Shown in pieces: positions 30,058 to 38,171 of a DNA stretch of 64,000 nucleotides. The translations under genes were made by a program, and so were the position numbers. A model generated the notes under the pieces. That model saw nothing but the letters and a program-made list of their open reading frames with translations. It was not told the DNA's origin and made no database searches. The stretch comes from Nocardia brasiliensis ATCC 700358 (lineage in GTDB: Bacteria > Actinomycetota > Actinomycetes > Mycobacteriales > Mycobacteriaceae): the NCBI RefSeq assembly GCF_000250675.2, contig NC_018681.1, forward strand, positions 4,836,001-4,900,000, read 5' to 3'. Numbering within the stretch: position 1 is the stretch's first letter; every line of letters starts with the position of its first letter.

Positions 30058-31254
30058 ATGCACGCCGCCGAATTCCGGGTCAGCACCGTGCTGCTGGACT
30101 CGCCTCGCACCCTCGTGGGTGAACGCGCCGCCGAGGTCGCCCCGGCCGTGGTGCGCGCGGCAGCAGGCACCGGCGCGCCGCGCGTGCTCTTGGTGGCGGG
30201 CAACGGCTTGCACCACCGGGTCTGGGCCGAACCACTACTCGCCGCATTCCAAGGTTTCGCGCTGCGCACCGTCGTGCACGCGGGGCTCCCCACACCCGAA
30301 TCCGTCGCCCGGCTGACGGACGAAATCCGCGCGCATCGCGCCGAAGTGGTCGTCACGGTCGGCGGCGGCAGCGTCATGGACGCGGGCAAAGCCGCTGCGG
30401 CACTGTCGACCAGCGCCGACCGCACGCCGCACGCGGTGGTCCTGGCCTGCGCGGGGACGGCCGACGACGTGGGCGCGCCACCCGTCGTCGCGTTGCCGAC
30501 GACACCCGGAACCGGCGCGGAGGCCACGCCGTTCGCCACCATCTGGCACCGCGACCGCGGCCGCAAACTGTCCCTGCGCGGCACCGCGTTACAGCCGGTG
30601 ACCGCGGTGCTCGACCCGGAGCTGCTGATCGGACTGCCCGCGGCCGATCTCGTCAGCTGCCTGCTCGACACCCTCGCGCAGGGTCTGGAGGGCGCGTGGT
30701 CGATCCGCGCCGACGAACGATCCGAGTGGCTGGGCGCGGCCGCCTGGGCCCAGCTCGCTGAGGTGCTCGAGCAGCGCCACACCGACCTGAGCGCGGCCCA
30801 TCGCGGCGCGGCGCTGCTCGCCGGACATCTCGCCGGTCGCGCCATCGCCATCGCGGGAACCACTGTGTGCCATGCGATGTCGTACCCGCTGACGCTGCGG
30901 CACGGGCTGAGCCACGGGCACGCGTGCGGCCTCACGCTGGCGTCGGTGCTGCGGTACAACGCGCAGGTCGGCGCCGACTGCACCGACCCGCGCGGCGCCC
31001 AGCGGGTGCGCGACGCCATCACGCGGGTGGTGCGCGCCGCGGGCGCCGGCAGCGTCGACGAACTCGCTGGGAAGGTGGCCGCGCTGGTGCGCTCGCCCGC
31101 GCTGCCGCCGCCTCCGGAGCTACACCACGAGGCGGCCCGGATCGCCACCGAAGCCCTCGCCTACGACCGCGCGGGCAACAACCCGCGCCGGGTGGACGTG
31201 GCGACCCTGACCCAGCTACTGGCCGGGAGTGCGGAGAGAGATCATGCTCGTTGA
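30058..31254 (+). CDS. phpC: Iron-containing alcohol dehydrogenase, probable phosphonoacetaldehyde reductase (PhpC/DhpG/FomC type)
   Basis: 398 residues, the usual length of group III iron-dependent alcohol dehydrogenases. NAD-binding GGGSVMDAGK is at 102-111, PTTPGTGAEAT near 143, and metal-ligand histidines fall in the later LRHGLSHGHACGL segment. In phosphinothricin, dehydrophos and fosfomycin pathways such enzymes reduce phosphonoacetaldehyde to 2-hydroxyethylphosphonate, pulling the PEP mutase equilibrium forward. The adjacent HEPD, whose substrate is 2-hydroxyethylphosphonate, supports the same job here. GGAGG lies upstream of the ATG. The gene opens the phosphonate operon and its end overlaps the HEPD start by 11 bp, suggesting coupled translation. 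Confidence 0.92.
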   Translation: MHAAEFRVSTVLLDSPRTLVGERAAEVAPAVVRAAAGTGAPRVLLVAGNGLHHRVWAEPLLAAFQGFALRTVVHAGLPTPESVARLTDEIRAHRAEVVVTVGGGSVMDAGKAAAALSTSADRTPHAVVLACAGTADDVGAPPVVALPTTPGTGAEATPFATIWHRDRGRKLSLRGTALQPVTAVLDPELLIGLPAADLVSCLLDTLAQGLEGAWSIRADERSEWLGAAAWAQLAEVLEQRHTDLSAAHRGAALLAGHLAGRAIAIAGTTVCHAMSYPLTLRHGLSHGHACGLTLASVLRYNAQVGADCTDPRGAQRVRDAITRVVRAAGAGSVDELAGKVAALVRSPALPPPPELHHEAARIATEALAYDRAGNNPRRVDVATLTQLLAGSAERDHAR

Positions 31255-32566
31255 CAACTACAAGGTCGTGCACTGGCTCAACATTCGGAAAGTGACCACC
31301 GGGCAGATAGCGGGCACGCTCGGTATCGATCCTGCGGAACTAGCGAAATTGCTGGCTGTTTCCGGTGATTGCGAATGGCCGGACGATCTCGTCGCTATCA
31401 TGACCCGCACGCTCCAGATCACCCCCGAACATCTCGTCGCGAGCGGGCGACGCGATCTCACCGTCCTGGTCCGCACCGCGCGTGAACTCCGCGACACCCG
31501 GCGTCCCATTCAGCGCGACGGCATTCATTTCTACAACTACTACACAATGGCGGCGCCGCCGGGCGCGGTCGCCCCGGTTGTGCTCGATATCCTGTGTCCC
31601 GCGAATCGATTGCCCGCCTTGAACAATGGGCACCTGGAACCGGCGATCACGATCAACCTCGGCCCGGGCGATATCCACGGCCGCTGGGGCACCGAACTCG
31701 ACGAGTCGACCTGGCAGGTGATCGTCGCCAACACCGACACCGACCGCTGGATCGTCGGCGATTCCTACGTCGAGCCGTCCTACTGTCCGCACACCTACTC
31801 GCTCGCGGGTACCGAACCGGCCCGAATCGTGTCCTATACCGGCCGATCCCCGCTGGCCGGGCTCCTGGAAGAGGTCAACGACTGGTCCGATCCGGCCGCG
31901 CGGGAGCTGCTCGCCTGGCTCGACGGCGGCGTGGACCCACAGCAGGTGGCCCGGCTGCTGCTCGCCCGCCGGGGCCACACGGTCGAATCCGCCGGTGTCA
32001 CCTTGGGTCTGACGCCCGACGCGCTGGTCGCGGCGATAGATGACGGCGCCGTCGAGGTGTTGCGCGAGCTGGGCACGACGCTCGGCTTCGACTACCGGCT
32101 GCTGATCCGGCCCGTCGCCCGGCACGACGCGGTCGGTAAGACCTTCAAGGACGTCGCCGAATGCCGCAAGGAGGCAAGGGATTTCCGCGGATACACGGTC
32201 ACCTCGCTGGCCGCGGCCCCGCATCTGCCCGATCTCACCGGGCTGTATCTGCGGGTCGACGGCGCGGCGGGCGAGCAACTGTTCGAACCCGCCGAAACGC
32301 ACTATCTCGTGACCGCCGGAACGCCGACGCTGCACTGGATTCGGGCCGACGGGCAGCAAGCAGAGGCGGAGTTGGCAGTGGACGGGTCGGCGTGGGTCGC
32401 GCCGTTCGTCGCGCATCGCTGGTCCGGCCAGGGCGCACTGATCAAGCTGGGCTCGGGGCGACACCTCGGCTACCTCGACCTGTTCGAGCTGACCAATACC
32501 TATGCCGCGAGCGCCACGGTGCAGCGCGGCCACCGAGACAACCGCGGTTGGGGCTACGACTCCTGA
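31244..32566 (+). CDS. phpD: 2-Hydroxyethylphosphonate dioxygenase (HEPD)
   Basis: 440 residues from the ATG at 31244 (GGAGAG just upstream), close to the 443 residues of the Streptomyces viridochromogenes enzyme. HEPD is a non-heme iron oxygenase that cleaves the C-C bond of 2-hydroxyethylphosphonate to hydroxymethylphosphonate and formate. By recalled alignment the iron ligands of known HEPD (H129, E176, H182) match H130 (NNGHLEPAIT), E177 and H183 (YVEPSYCPH), each offset by one. K16 and the RRPIQRDGIHFYNYYT segment that bind phosphonate are kept. The protein shows the family's two-repeat form: N-terminal helical part plus cupin, then a second degenerate copy. The related methylphosphonate synthase uses a glutamine ligand four residues after the first histidine; here that residue is alanine and the glutamate is present, so HEPD is favoured. 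Confidence 0.95.
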   Translation: MLVDNYKVVHWLNIRKVTTGQIAGTLGIDPAELAKLLAVSGDCEWPDDLVAIMTRTLQITPEHLVASGRRDLTVLVRTARELRDTRRPIQRDGIHFYNYYTMAAPPGAVAPVVLDILCPANRLPALNNGHLEPAITINLGPGDIHGRWGTELDESTWQVIVANTDTDRWIVGDSYVEPSYCPHTYSLAGTEPARIVSYTGRSPLAGLLEEVNDWSDPAARELLAWLDGGVDPQQVARLLLARRGHTVESAGVTLGLTPDALVAAIDDGAVEVLRELGTTLGFDYRLLIRPVARHDAVGKTFKDVAECRKEARDFRGYTVTSLAAAPHLPDLTGLYLRVDGAAGEQLFEPAETHYLVTAGTPTLHWIRADGQQAEAELAVDGSAWVAPFVAHRWSGQGALIKLGSGRHLGYLDLFELTNTYAASATVQRGHRDNRGWGYDS

Positions 32567-32597
32567 ACACCGCGCCGCGTCAGCACGGGAGGCAAGA

Positions 32598-33608
32598 GTG
32601 CGCGTCGTCTACACCGATCCGGCCTGGGCCCTGAACGAACGAGGACAACCCGACCTCGCCCGCGCGGATATCGAACGCACCGCGTTCGGCCGCGAAATCG
32701 ACCTACGTCTAGGGCTTTTCGACCGTCGCTACGTACTCTCCGGTCCCGAGTTCCACGACCATGTGCGTGGGGCGGATGCCCTGGTGATCTACCGCTGCCA
32801 GGTCACACCCGAGTTGCTGGACGCGGTCGGGCCGCGCTGCCGGGTGATCGCGCGCAGCGGTGTCGGCATCGACAATCTCAACGCCCCGCTGCTGGCCGGG
32901 ACCGGGATCGTCTCGTTCAACGTGCCCGACTATTGCGTGGACGAAGTCAGCACGCACACCCTCGCCCTGCTGCTGGCGTTGGAACGCAAGGTCTGCACTC
33001 AGGATCGTCTCGTCAAGTCACAGCAGTGGAATATCCACGCGGGCGGGGTGCCGCGGCGGGTGTCGCTGTGCACCGCGGGGATCATCGGATTCGGCCGGAT
33101 CGGGCGGGCGACCGCCCGGAAACTACAGGCGTTCTACAAAACGGTCATCGCGTATGACCCCTACGTCGCCGCCGATCTGATGGCAGGTCACGGCGTCACC
33201 GCCGTCGCTTCACTGGCCGAATTGCTCACTGCCGCAGACGCTGTCGTCCTGCACGCGGCGTTGACGGAGGAGACCGATCAGCTGATCGACGCAGACGCCC
33301 TGGCCGCGGCCCAGCCGGGCACGCTGCTGGTCAATGCGGCCAGGGGCCGCCTGGTCGACCCGGCGGCGATCCTCGAAGCGCTCGACGGGGGCCGGCTCGG
33401 CGGCTTCGCCTCGGACGTGTTCACACCCGAGGACCCGAACGACGATCCGGCCGCGCGCAAGCTGTTGCCCAGGCCGGATGTGGTGGTTTCGGCCCACCGC
33501 GCGTTTCTCTCGGTGGAATCCGAGCGCAGCTGCCGGCGCCGGATCGCCGAGGGTGTCGCCCAGGTCCTGGCCGGCGGTCCGCCGCCCGTCGCGGGCCGGG
33601 TGACGTGA
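32598..33608 (+). CDS. phpE: D-2-hydroxyacid dehydrogenase family protein, PhpE-like (probable HMP oxidation)
   Basis: 336 residues from a GTG at 32598 with GGGAGG 5 bases upstream; the frame is open upstream into the HEPD gene but without a better site. NAD-binding GFGRIG is at 164-169 and the catalytic triad of the family is intact: R249 (NAARG), E278 (FTPED), H300 (SAHRAF). Sequence class is phosphoglycerate dehydrogenase. In phosphinothricin biosynthesis the PhpE homologue is assigned to oxidation of hydroxymethylphosphonate toward phosphonoformaldehyde or phosphonoformate. Its place directly after HEPD argues for that role here. It overlaps the extended frame of the PEP mutase gene by 4 bp. 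A role in serine synthesis is unlikely because of the short length and context. Confidence 0.85.
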   Translation: MRVVYTDPAWALNERGQPDLARADIERTAFGREIDLRLGLFDRRYVLSGPEFHDHVRGADALVIYRCQVTPELLDAVGPRCRVIARSGVGIDNLNAPLLAGTGIVSFNVPDYCVDEVSTHTLALLLALERKVCTQDRLVKSQQWNIHAGGVPRRVSLCTAGIIGFGRIGRATARKLQAFYKTVIAYDPYVAADLMAGHGVTAVASLAELLTAADAVVLHAALTEETDQLIDADALAAAQPGTLLVNAARGRLVDPAAILEALDGGRLGGFASDVFTPEDPNDDPAARKLLPRPDVVVSAHRAFLSVESERSCRRRIAEGVAQVLAGGPPPVAGRVT

Positions 33609-33661
33609 TCCGTGGCCGCCCCAACGATTTTCGATACCGAGTGCGAGAGGCATTGCGCGTG

Positions 33662-34588
33662 ATGGAGAACCTCCCCCTTCGAACGGTCGCCGCGCCGGCC
33701 CGGCGTTGCGCCGGTGTGCGGTTGCGCGAGCTGCTCGCCGGACCCGAACCGTCGTTCCTCATGGGCGCCCACGACGGACTCAGCGCCCGCATCGCCGCCG
33801 AAGCCGGCTTCGCCGGGATCTGGGCGTCCGGTCTGTGCATGTCCACCGCCCTCGGCGCGCGGGACAGCGACGAGGTGTCCTGGGGCGAAATGCTCGATCT
33901 GGTGGCCCGGGTCGTCGACGCGGGCGCGATCCCGGTGCTCGTCGACGCCGACACCGGATACGGCAATTTCAATACCGCCCGCCGCTTCGCCGCCCGCGCC
34001 GAGCGGGTCGGCGCGGCAGGAATGTGTATGGAGGACAAGGTCTTTCCGAAGATGAACTCCTATTTCGGCGACCGGCACCCGCTGGCGCCGATTGGCGACA
34101 TGTGCGCCAAGATCGCGGCCTGCCGCGACGAGGTCGGTCCCGGATTCGTGCTCGTCGCCCGCACCGAGGCCCTCATCGCCGGCGCGGGTACGGCCGAGGC
34201 GCTGCGCCGCGCCGAGGCGTACCGGCAGGCGGGCGCCGACGCCATCTTCATCCACTCCCGCCGGCGCACCATCGACGAGATCGCCGAGTTCACCACCGAG
34301 TGGGCGGCCCGGCTGCCGCTCGTGATCGCACCGACCACGTACCACACCGTGCCCCGCGAGACGTTCGCCGAACTCGGTATCGCCGCGGTGATCTGGGCCA
34401 ATCAGTCGATGCGCGCCTCGGTGGCCGCGATGCGCCAGGTGTGCCGCTCGCTGCTGCGCGACGGCCCCACCGCGGTCGAGCCGGATATCGCCTCGCTGCA
34501 GGAGGTGTTCGGCCTCATGGGATATCCGGAATTGGAGGCGGACGAGGCGCATTACACCGAGCTGGCGAAGAAGTGGGTGGATTCGTGA
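33662..34588 (+). CDS. pepM: Phosphoenolpyruvate phosphomutase
   Basis: 308 residues from the ATG at 33662, with GAGAGG about 10 bases upstream; a GTG at 33605 overlapping the previous stop is an alternative that would add 19 residues from lower-GC sequence. The enzyme rearranges PEP to phosphonopyruvate, forming the C-P bond. The diagnostic signature EDKVFPKMNS is at 124-133, matching EDKxxxxxNS that separates PEP mutase from isocitrate lyase-type relatives. Also kept are WASGL (54-58), D68 in ARDSD and the metal-site aspartates D95/D97 in VLVDADTG. The gene lies between the PhpE-like gene and the decarboxylase that removes its product, overlapping the latter by 4 bp (GTGA). Confidence 0.97.
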   Translation: MENLPLRTVAAPARRCAGVRLRELLAGPEPSFLMGAHDGLSARIAAEAGFAGIWASGLCMSTALGARDSDEVSWGEMLDLVARVVDAGAIPVLVDADTGYGNFNTARRFAARAERVGAAGMCMEDKVFPKMNSYFGDRHPLAPIGDMCAKIAACRDEVGPGFVLVARTEALIAGAGTAEALRRAEAYRQAGADAIFIHSRRRTIDEIAEFTTEWAARLPLVIAPTTYHTVPRETFAELGIAAVIWANQSMRASVAAMRQVCRSLLRDGPTAVEPDIASLQEVFGLMGYPELEADEAHYTELAKKWVDS

Positions 34589-35736
34589 TCGGCGCGGACG
34601 AGTTGCTCGGCGGATTCGTCGCGCGCGGCGTGACCGACGTGGTGGGCGTGCCGTGCTCCTACCTGACCCCGATGATCAACCGCGCGGCGTCCGGCTCGGT
34701 CGCGGGATACCTGCCGGTGACGCACGAGGGCGAAGCCGTGGCGGTCGCGGCAGGGTGCTGGCTGGCCGGAGCGACGGCGTGCGTAATGGCGCAGAACTCC
34801 GGGCTGGGCAACATGGTGAACCCGCTGACCTCGCTCACCCACCCGAGCCGAATACCGGTGCCACTGCTCGTCAGTTGGCGCGGGGAACCGGGCCGCCCGG
34901 ACGAACCGCAGCACGAATTGATGGGCGCGATTACGCCGGGTCTGCTGGATCTCCTGCAGGTCGGCCACGCGGTGCTCCCCGCCGACGCCGCCGGACTCGA
35001 CGACTGCCTGACCGCCGGGTGGGCCGAAATGGCCGACGAACAACGGCCTTTCGCGTTCATTCTGCGCGACGGAGTGGTGGCCGCCGAGCCGCTCGCCGAG
35101 CCGTCGCTGCCGAACCCGGTGCTGCCGACGGTGACCCGGTCGCGGGCCGAACGGGTCGCGCCCACGCGCATGGCGGCGCTGGAGGCGCTCCTCGGCGCTC
35201 TGCCCGAGACCGCTGCCGTGCTGTCCACCACCGGCAAGACCAGCCGGGAGCTCTACACCCTCGCCGACCGGTCGCAGCACTTCTACCTGGTCGGTGCGAT
35301 GGGGTCCGCGAGCGCCGTCGGGCTCGGCGTCGCGCGGCACACCCGCCGGCCGGTCGTCGTGCTCGACGGGGACGGTGCGGCGCTGATGCGGCTGGGCACG
35401 TTTGCCACGGTCGGTGCGCACGGCACCGCCAATCTGATCCATGTCCTGCTGGACAACGGCGTGCACGACTCCACCGGCGGGCAGCAGAGTCTCGCGGCAC
35501 AGGTCGACTTCCCCGCGCTCGCGCGGGCCTGCGGCTACGCCCGCGTGTTCGACTGCGCGGACCTCGCCGACTTCATCGATGCGGTCAAGGCGGCACAGCT
35601 CGAACCGGGCCCGGCGTTGCTCTACCTCAGGATTCGTCCCGGTTCGGTCGAGCGGCTGGGCCGCCCCGCCGTCGGACCCTCCGACGTGGCGCGCCGATTC
35701 AAGGCCTTCGTGACAGGAGACGATCATGTTTCGTGA
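34585..35736 (+). CDS. ppd: Phosphonopyruvate decarboxylase
   Basis: 383 residues from a GTG at 34585 that overlaps the pepM stop (GTGA). Thiamine diphosphate enzyme that decarboxylates phosphonopyruvate to phosphonoacetaldehyde, making C-P bond formation irreversible. N-terminal THEGEAVAVAAG holds the cofactor-activating glutamate (near 50). The ThDP/Mg motif begins at GDGAALM (near 262) and ends with LDNGVHDSTGGQ (near 289-300), typical of phosphonopyruvate and sulfopyruvate decarboxylases. It is fused as one chain rather than split alpha and beta subunits. The sulfopyruvate alternative is excluded by adjacency to pepM. Its end overlaps the aldehyde dehydrogenase start by 11 bp. Confidence 0.96.
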   Translation: MIGADELLGGFVARGVTDVVGVPCSYLTPMINRAASGSVAGYLPVTHEGEAVAVAAGCWLAGATACVMAQNSGLGNMVNPLTSLTHPSRIPVPLLVSWRGEPGRPDEPQHELMGAITPGLLDLLQVGHAVLPADAAGLDDCLTAGWAEMADEQRPFAFILRDGVVAAEPLAEPSLPNPVLPTVTRSRAERVAPTRMAALEALLGALPETAAVLSTTGKTSRELYTLADRSQHFYLVGAMGSASAVGLGVARHTRRPVVVLDGDGAALMRLGTFATVGAHGTANLIHVLLDNGVHDSTGGQQSLAAQVDFPALARACGYARVFDCADLADFIDAVKAAQLEPGPALLYLRIRPGSVERLGRPAVGPSDVARRFKAFVTGDDHVS

Positions 35737-37117
35737 CGGCGCCCACCGATCCGCCGCCGAGCAGTTCCCGGTGCGCAATCCGTGGACCGGCGAAACCGTC
35801 GGAACCGTTGCGCGCGACAGTGTTTCCGATTTGGACGCCGCCATCCGCGGCCTGCGCGCGGCCTGGCGACCCCTGCGGCCGGATCAGCGGGCCACCATCC
35901 TGCGGACCGCGGCCCGCCTGATCCGTGCACGAGCCGGCGACCTCGCACCGCTGATCTCGCGCGAATCCGGTGTCTGCCTCGCCGAGACCAGCCGGGAAAC
36001 CGACCGGGCCGCAACGAATCTCACGGTCGCCGCGGACGAGGCCGAGCGGCTGCGCGGGGAAAGCATTCCGGTGCCGGGACATGATCGGCTGGCGCTCACC
36101 ATGTTCGAGCCGATCGGGCTCGTCGCGGCGATCACGCCGTTCAACCGGCCGCTCAACCAGCTGGTCGTGAAGCTCGCGCCCGCTGTCGCGGCGGGCTGCG
36201 CGATGGTGCTGAAGCCCTCGGAGAAAACGCCGCTCACCGCACTGGCTTTCGCCGAGATCATGCTCGAAGCCGGTCTGCCGCCGGAACATCTCGTCGTCAC
36301 CACCGGGGCGCCCGGCGAACTCGGCCCCACGCTCGCCGGGCACCCCGACATCGACATGGTCACCTTCACGGGATCGGCGCACACGGGCCGCGCGGTCTCG
36401 GTGGCCGCCGCGGGGAAGAAACTCCTGCTGGAGCTGGGTGGCAACGATCCGCTGATCGTGTTGCCCGATGCCGATCTCGACCTGGCGGTGCAGCTGACGG
36501 CCCAGGGCGCGTTCGCCACCGCCGGGCAGTCCTGCCGCGGCATCAAACGCGTGATCGCCGTGGGCGCGGTGGCCGACGATCTCGTCGCGGGGGTCGTCGA
36601 GGCGGCGCAGCGGAAACGAGCGGGCGACCCGCTCGATCCCGCGACCGAGGTCGGCCCGCTCATCAGCATGGACGCCGCGGACACGGTGGCCAGGCGGATC
36701 GCCGAAGCCGTTGCCGCGCACGCGAAGCTGCTGCTCGGCGGCGAACGCCGTGGCTCGCTCATCACGCCCGCGGTGCTCGATCACGTGCCCGCCGACGCCG
36801 AACTGGTGGTCGAGGAGACCTTCGGCCCGGTCGCCCCCGTGATCCGGGTGGCCGATACCGCCGAGGCGATCAGCGTGGCCAACTCGACCAGGTACGGCCT
36901 GCAGGCCGGGGTGGTGACCGGCGACGTCGCCGCCTTCACCACGCTCGCGGCGGCGCTGCGGGTCGGCGCGGTGAACCTCAACGCGGGACCGCACTTCGAC
37001 TCCCCGCACCTCCCGTTCGGCGGCGTGAAATCCAGCGGACTCGGCCGCGAAGGGATCGCCTACTCGATCCGCGAGATGAGCACCGTCAAGACGGTCACCC
37101 TGCCCTACCCGCGGTAA
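35726..37117 (+). CDS. NAD(P)-dependent aldehyde dehydrogenase, probable phosphonate semialdehyde oxidase
   Basis: 463 residues; ATG at 35726 preceded by an AGGAGA site. Catalytic residues of the aldehyde dehydrogenase superfamily are all present: N140 (TPFNRP), K163 (LKPSEK), E236 (LELGGN) and nucleophile C270 (AGQSC). Within this operon the likely aldehydes are phosphonoformaldehyde (giving phosphonoformate, as proposed for the aldehyde dehydrogenase homologue of the phosphinothricin cluster) or phosphonoacetaldehyde (giving phosphonoacetate). The HEPD and PhpE-like genes favour the first. The gene overlaps ppd by 11 bp, so it is part of the same transcript. Confidence 0.9.
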   Translation: MFRDGAHRSAAEQFPVRNPWTGETVGTVARDSVSDLDAAIRGLRAAWRPLRPDQRATILRTAARLIRARAGDLAPLISRESGVCLAETSRETDRAATNLTVAADEAERLRGESIPVPGHDRLALTMFEPIGLVAAITPFNRPLNQLVVKLAPAVAAGCAMVLKPSEKTPLTALAFAEIMLEAGLPPEHLVVTTGAPGELGPTLAGHPDIDMVTFTGSAHTGRAVSVAAAGKKLLLELGGNDPLIVLPDADLDLAVQLTAQGAFATAGQSCRGIKRVIAVGAVADDLVAGVVEAAQRKRAGDPLDPATEVGPLISMDAADTVARRIAEAVAAHAKLLLGGERRGSLITPAVLDHVPADAELVVEETFGPVAPVIRVADTAEAISVANSTRYGLQAGVVTGDVAAFTTLAAALRVGAVNLNAGPHFDSPHLPFGGVKSSGLGREGIAYSIREMSTVKTVTLPYPR

Positions 37118-37150
37118 CCCATTCGGACCTCGAAAATTCAGGACGCATTG

Positions 37151-37954
37151 ATGACCACGCACCCGGACGTCACCCCCGCCGCACTCGACTACCAGGCGCT
37201 CTTCCGGCTCGACGGCAAACGCGCCGCGGTCATCGGCGCCGGCAGCGGCATCGGACGCGAATCGGCACTCGCCCTGGCCGCACTCGGTGCCGAGGTGGTA
37301 TGCGCCGATATCGATCGCAGCCGCGCCGACGAGACGGCGCAACTCGCGGGCTCCCCCGCCGTCGCCCTGGCCTTGGATGCGCGGGACGCGGACGCCGTCG
37401 CCGCTGCCGCCGCCGAGCTGCCCGACCTGGACGTGCTCGTCTTCACCACCGGACGCAATGTGCGCAAGCGCCTGTTCGATTACGCGACAGCCGAATTCGA
37501 CGCGGTACTCGACCTGAATCTGCGGGCCGCCTTCCATCTGATCCGGGCGTTCGGCAAGGGCATGGTCGCCCGGGGCGGCGGTTCGATCGTCGGCATGTCC
37601 TCGATCCGGGCGGTCACCGTCGAACCGGGGCAAGCCGTGTACGCGGCGACCAAGGCCGCGCTGGTCCAGCTGATCCGCGGGGCCGCGGCGGAATTCGGCC
37701 CGGCCGGAGTGCGGGTGAACGCCATCGCACCCGGGGTCGTGCGCACCCCGCTCACCGACTCGATCTTCGCGGAACCGCAGTGGCGGGCGGCGTACGCGTC
37801 CAAGAGCGCGCTCGGACGCTGGGCCGAGCCGAGCGAAATCGCCGGGGCCGTCGCCTTTCTGGCCGCGGACGCGTCCAGCTTCGTCACCGGGACGATGCTG
37901 TACGTCGACGGCGGCTGGACCGCCGTCGACGGCCGCTACGACCCGCCCTGCTGA
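37151..37954 (+). CDS. Short-chain dehydrogenase/reductase
   Basis: 267 residues from the ATG at 37151 (a TTG sits directly before it). Classical SDR: cofactor motif GAGSGIG at 29-35, catalytic Y164/K168 (YAATK), NAIAPG after it, and the C-terminal FVTGTMLYVDGGW segment. It follows the aldehyde dehydrogenase by 33 bp on the same strand, so it is probably the last gene of the phosphonate operon. It could oxidise an alcohol such as hydroxymethylphosphonate or reduce a keto intermediate. Classical SDRs of this type have broad specificity, so no substrate is proposed firmly. Its stop is one base from the convergent carrier-protein stop. Confidence 0.88.
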   Translation: MTTHPDVTPAALDYQALFRLDGKRAAVIGAGSGIGRESALALAALGAEVVCADIDRSRADETAQLAGSPAVALALDARDADAVAAAAAELPDLDVLVFTTGRNVRKRLFDYATAEFDAVLDLNLRAAFHLIRAFGKGMVARGGGSIVGMSSIRAVTVEPGQAVYAATKAALVQLIRGAAAEFGPAGVRVNAIAPGVVRTPLTDSIFAEPQWRAAYASKSALGRWAEPSEIAGAVAFLAADASSFVTGTMLYVDGGWTAVDGRYDPPC

Positions 37955-37955
37955 C

Positions 37956-38171
37956 TCACAGCACCTGCAGCGTCTCCTGGACGAAGGTACCCATGTCGGG
38001 CGCCTCGAACAGCAGGTGCATCGGCACCTCGGTCTCGAATTCCGCGCGCAGCGCGGTCATCAGCTCACCCGCGAGCAGCGAATCGCCCCCGAGTTCGTAG
38101 AAGTTCGCGTCCGGTTCGGTGTAACCGGTGCCGCACACCCGGCCGACGACGGCCCAAACCTGTTGCTCCAC
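37956..38171 (-). CDS. Free-standing carrier protein (peptidyl/acyl carrier)
   Basis: 71 residues from a GTG at 38171 whose first base overlaps the AMP-ligase stop (TAGTG). The phosphopantetheine attachment motif YELGGDSLLA centres on S31, with the expected helix pattern on both sides. It is a single T domain and the last gene of the leftward operon that also holds the AMP ligase. The obvious job is to receive the acyl adenylate made by that ligase and present it to a condensation enzyme, either the discrete one at 26392-27786 or the first C domain of the large NRPS. Confidence 0.9.
   Translation of the reverse strand: MEQQVWAVVGRVCGTGYTEPDANFYELGGDSLLAGELMTALRAEFETEVPMHLLFEAPDMGTFVQETLQVL

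Noticed and set aside
31244..32566. Methylphosphonate synthase or HppE-type epoxidase
   Set aside because: Iron-ligand pattern and length match HEPD; HppE is less than half this size.
33662..34588. Isocitrate or methylisocitrate lyase
   Set aside because: The EDKxxxxxNS signature and the adjoining phosphonopyruvate decarboxylase identify PEP mutase.
34585..35736. Sulfopyruvate decarboxylase
   Set aside because: Sequence classes overlap, but direct coupling to pepM makes phosphonopyruvate the substrate.
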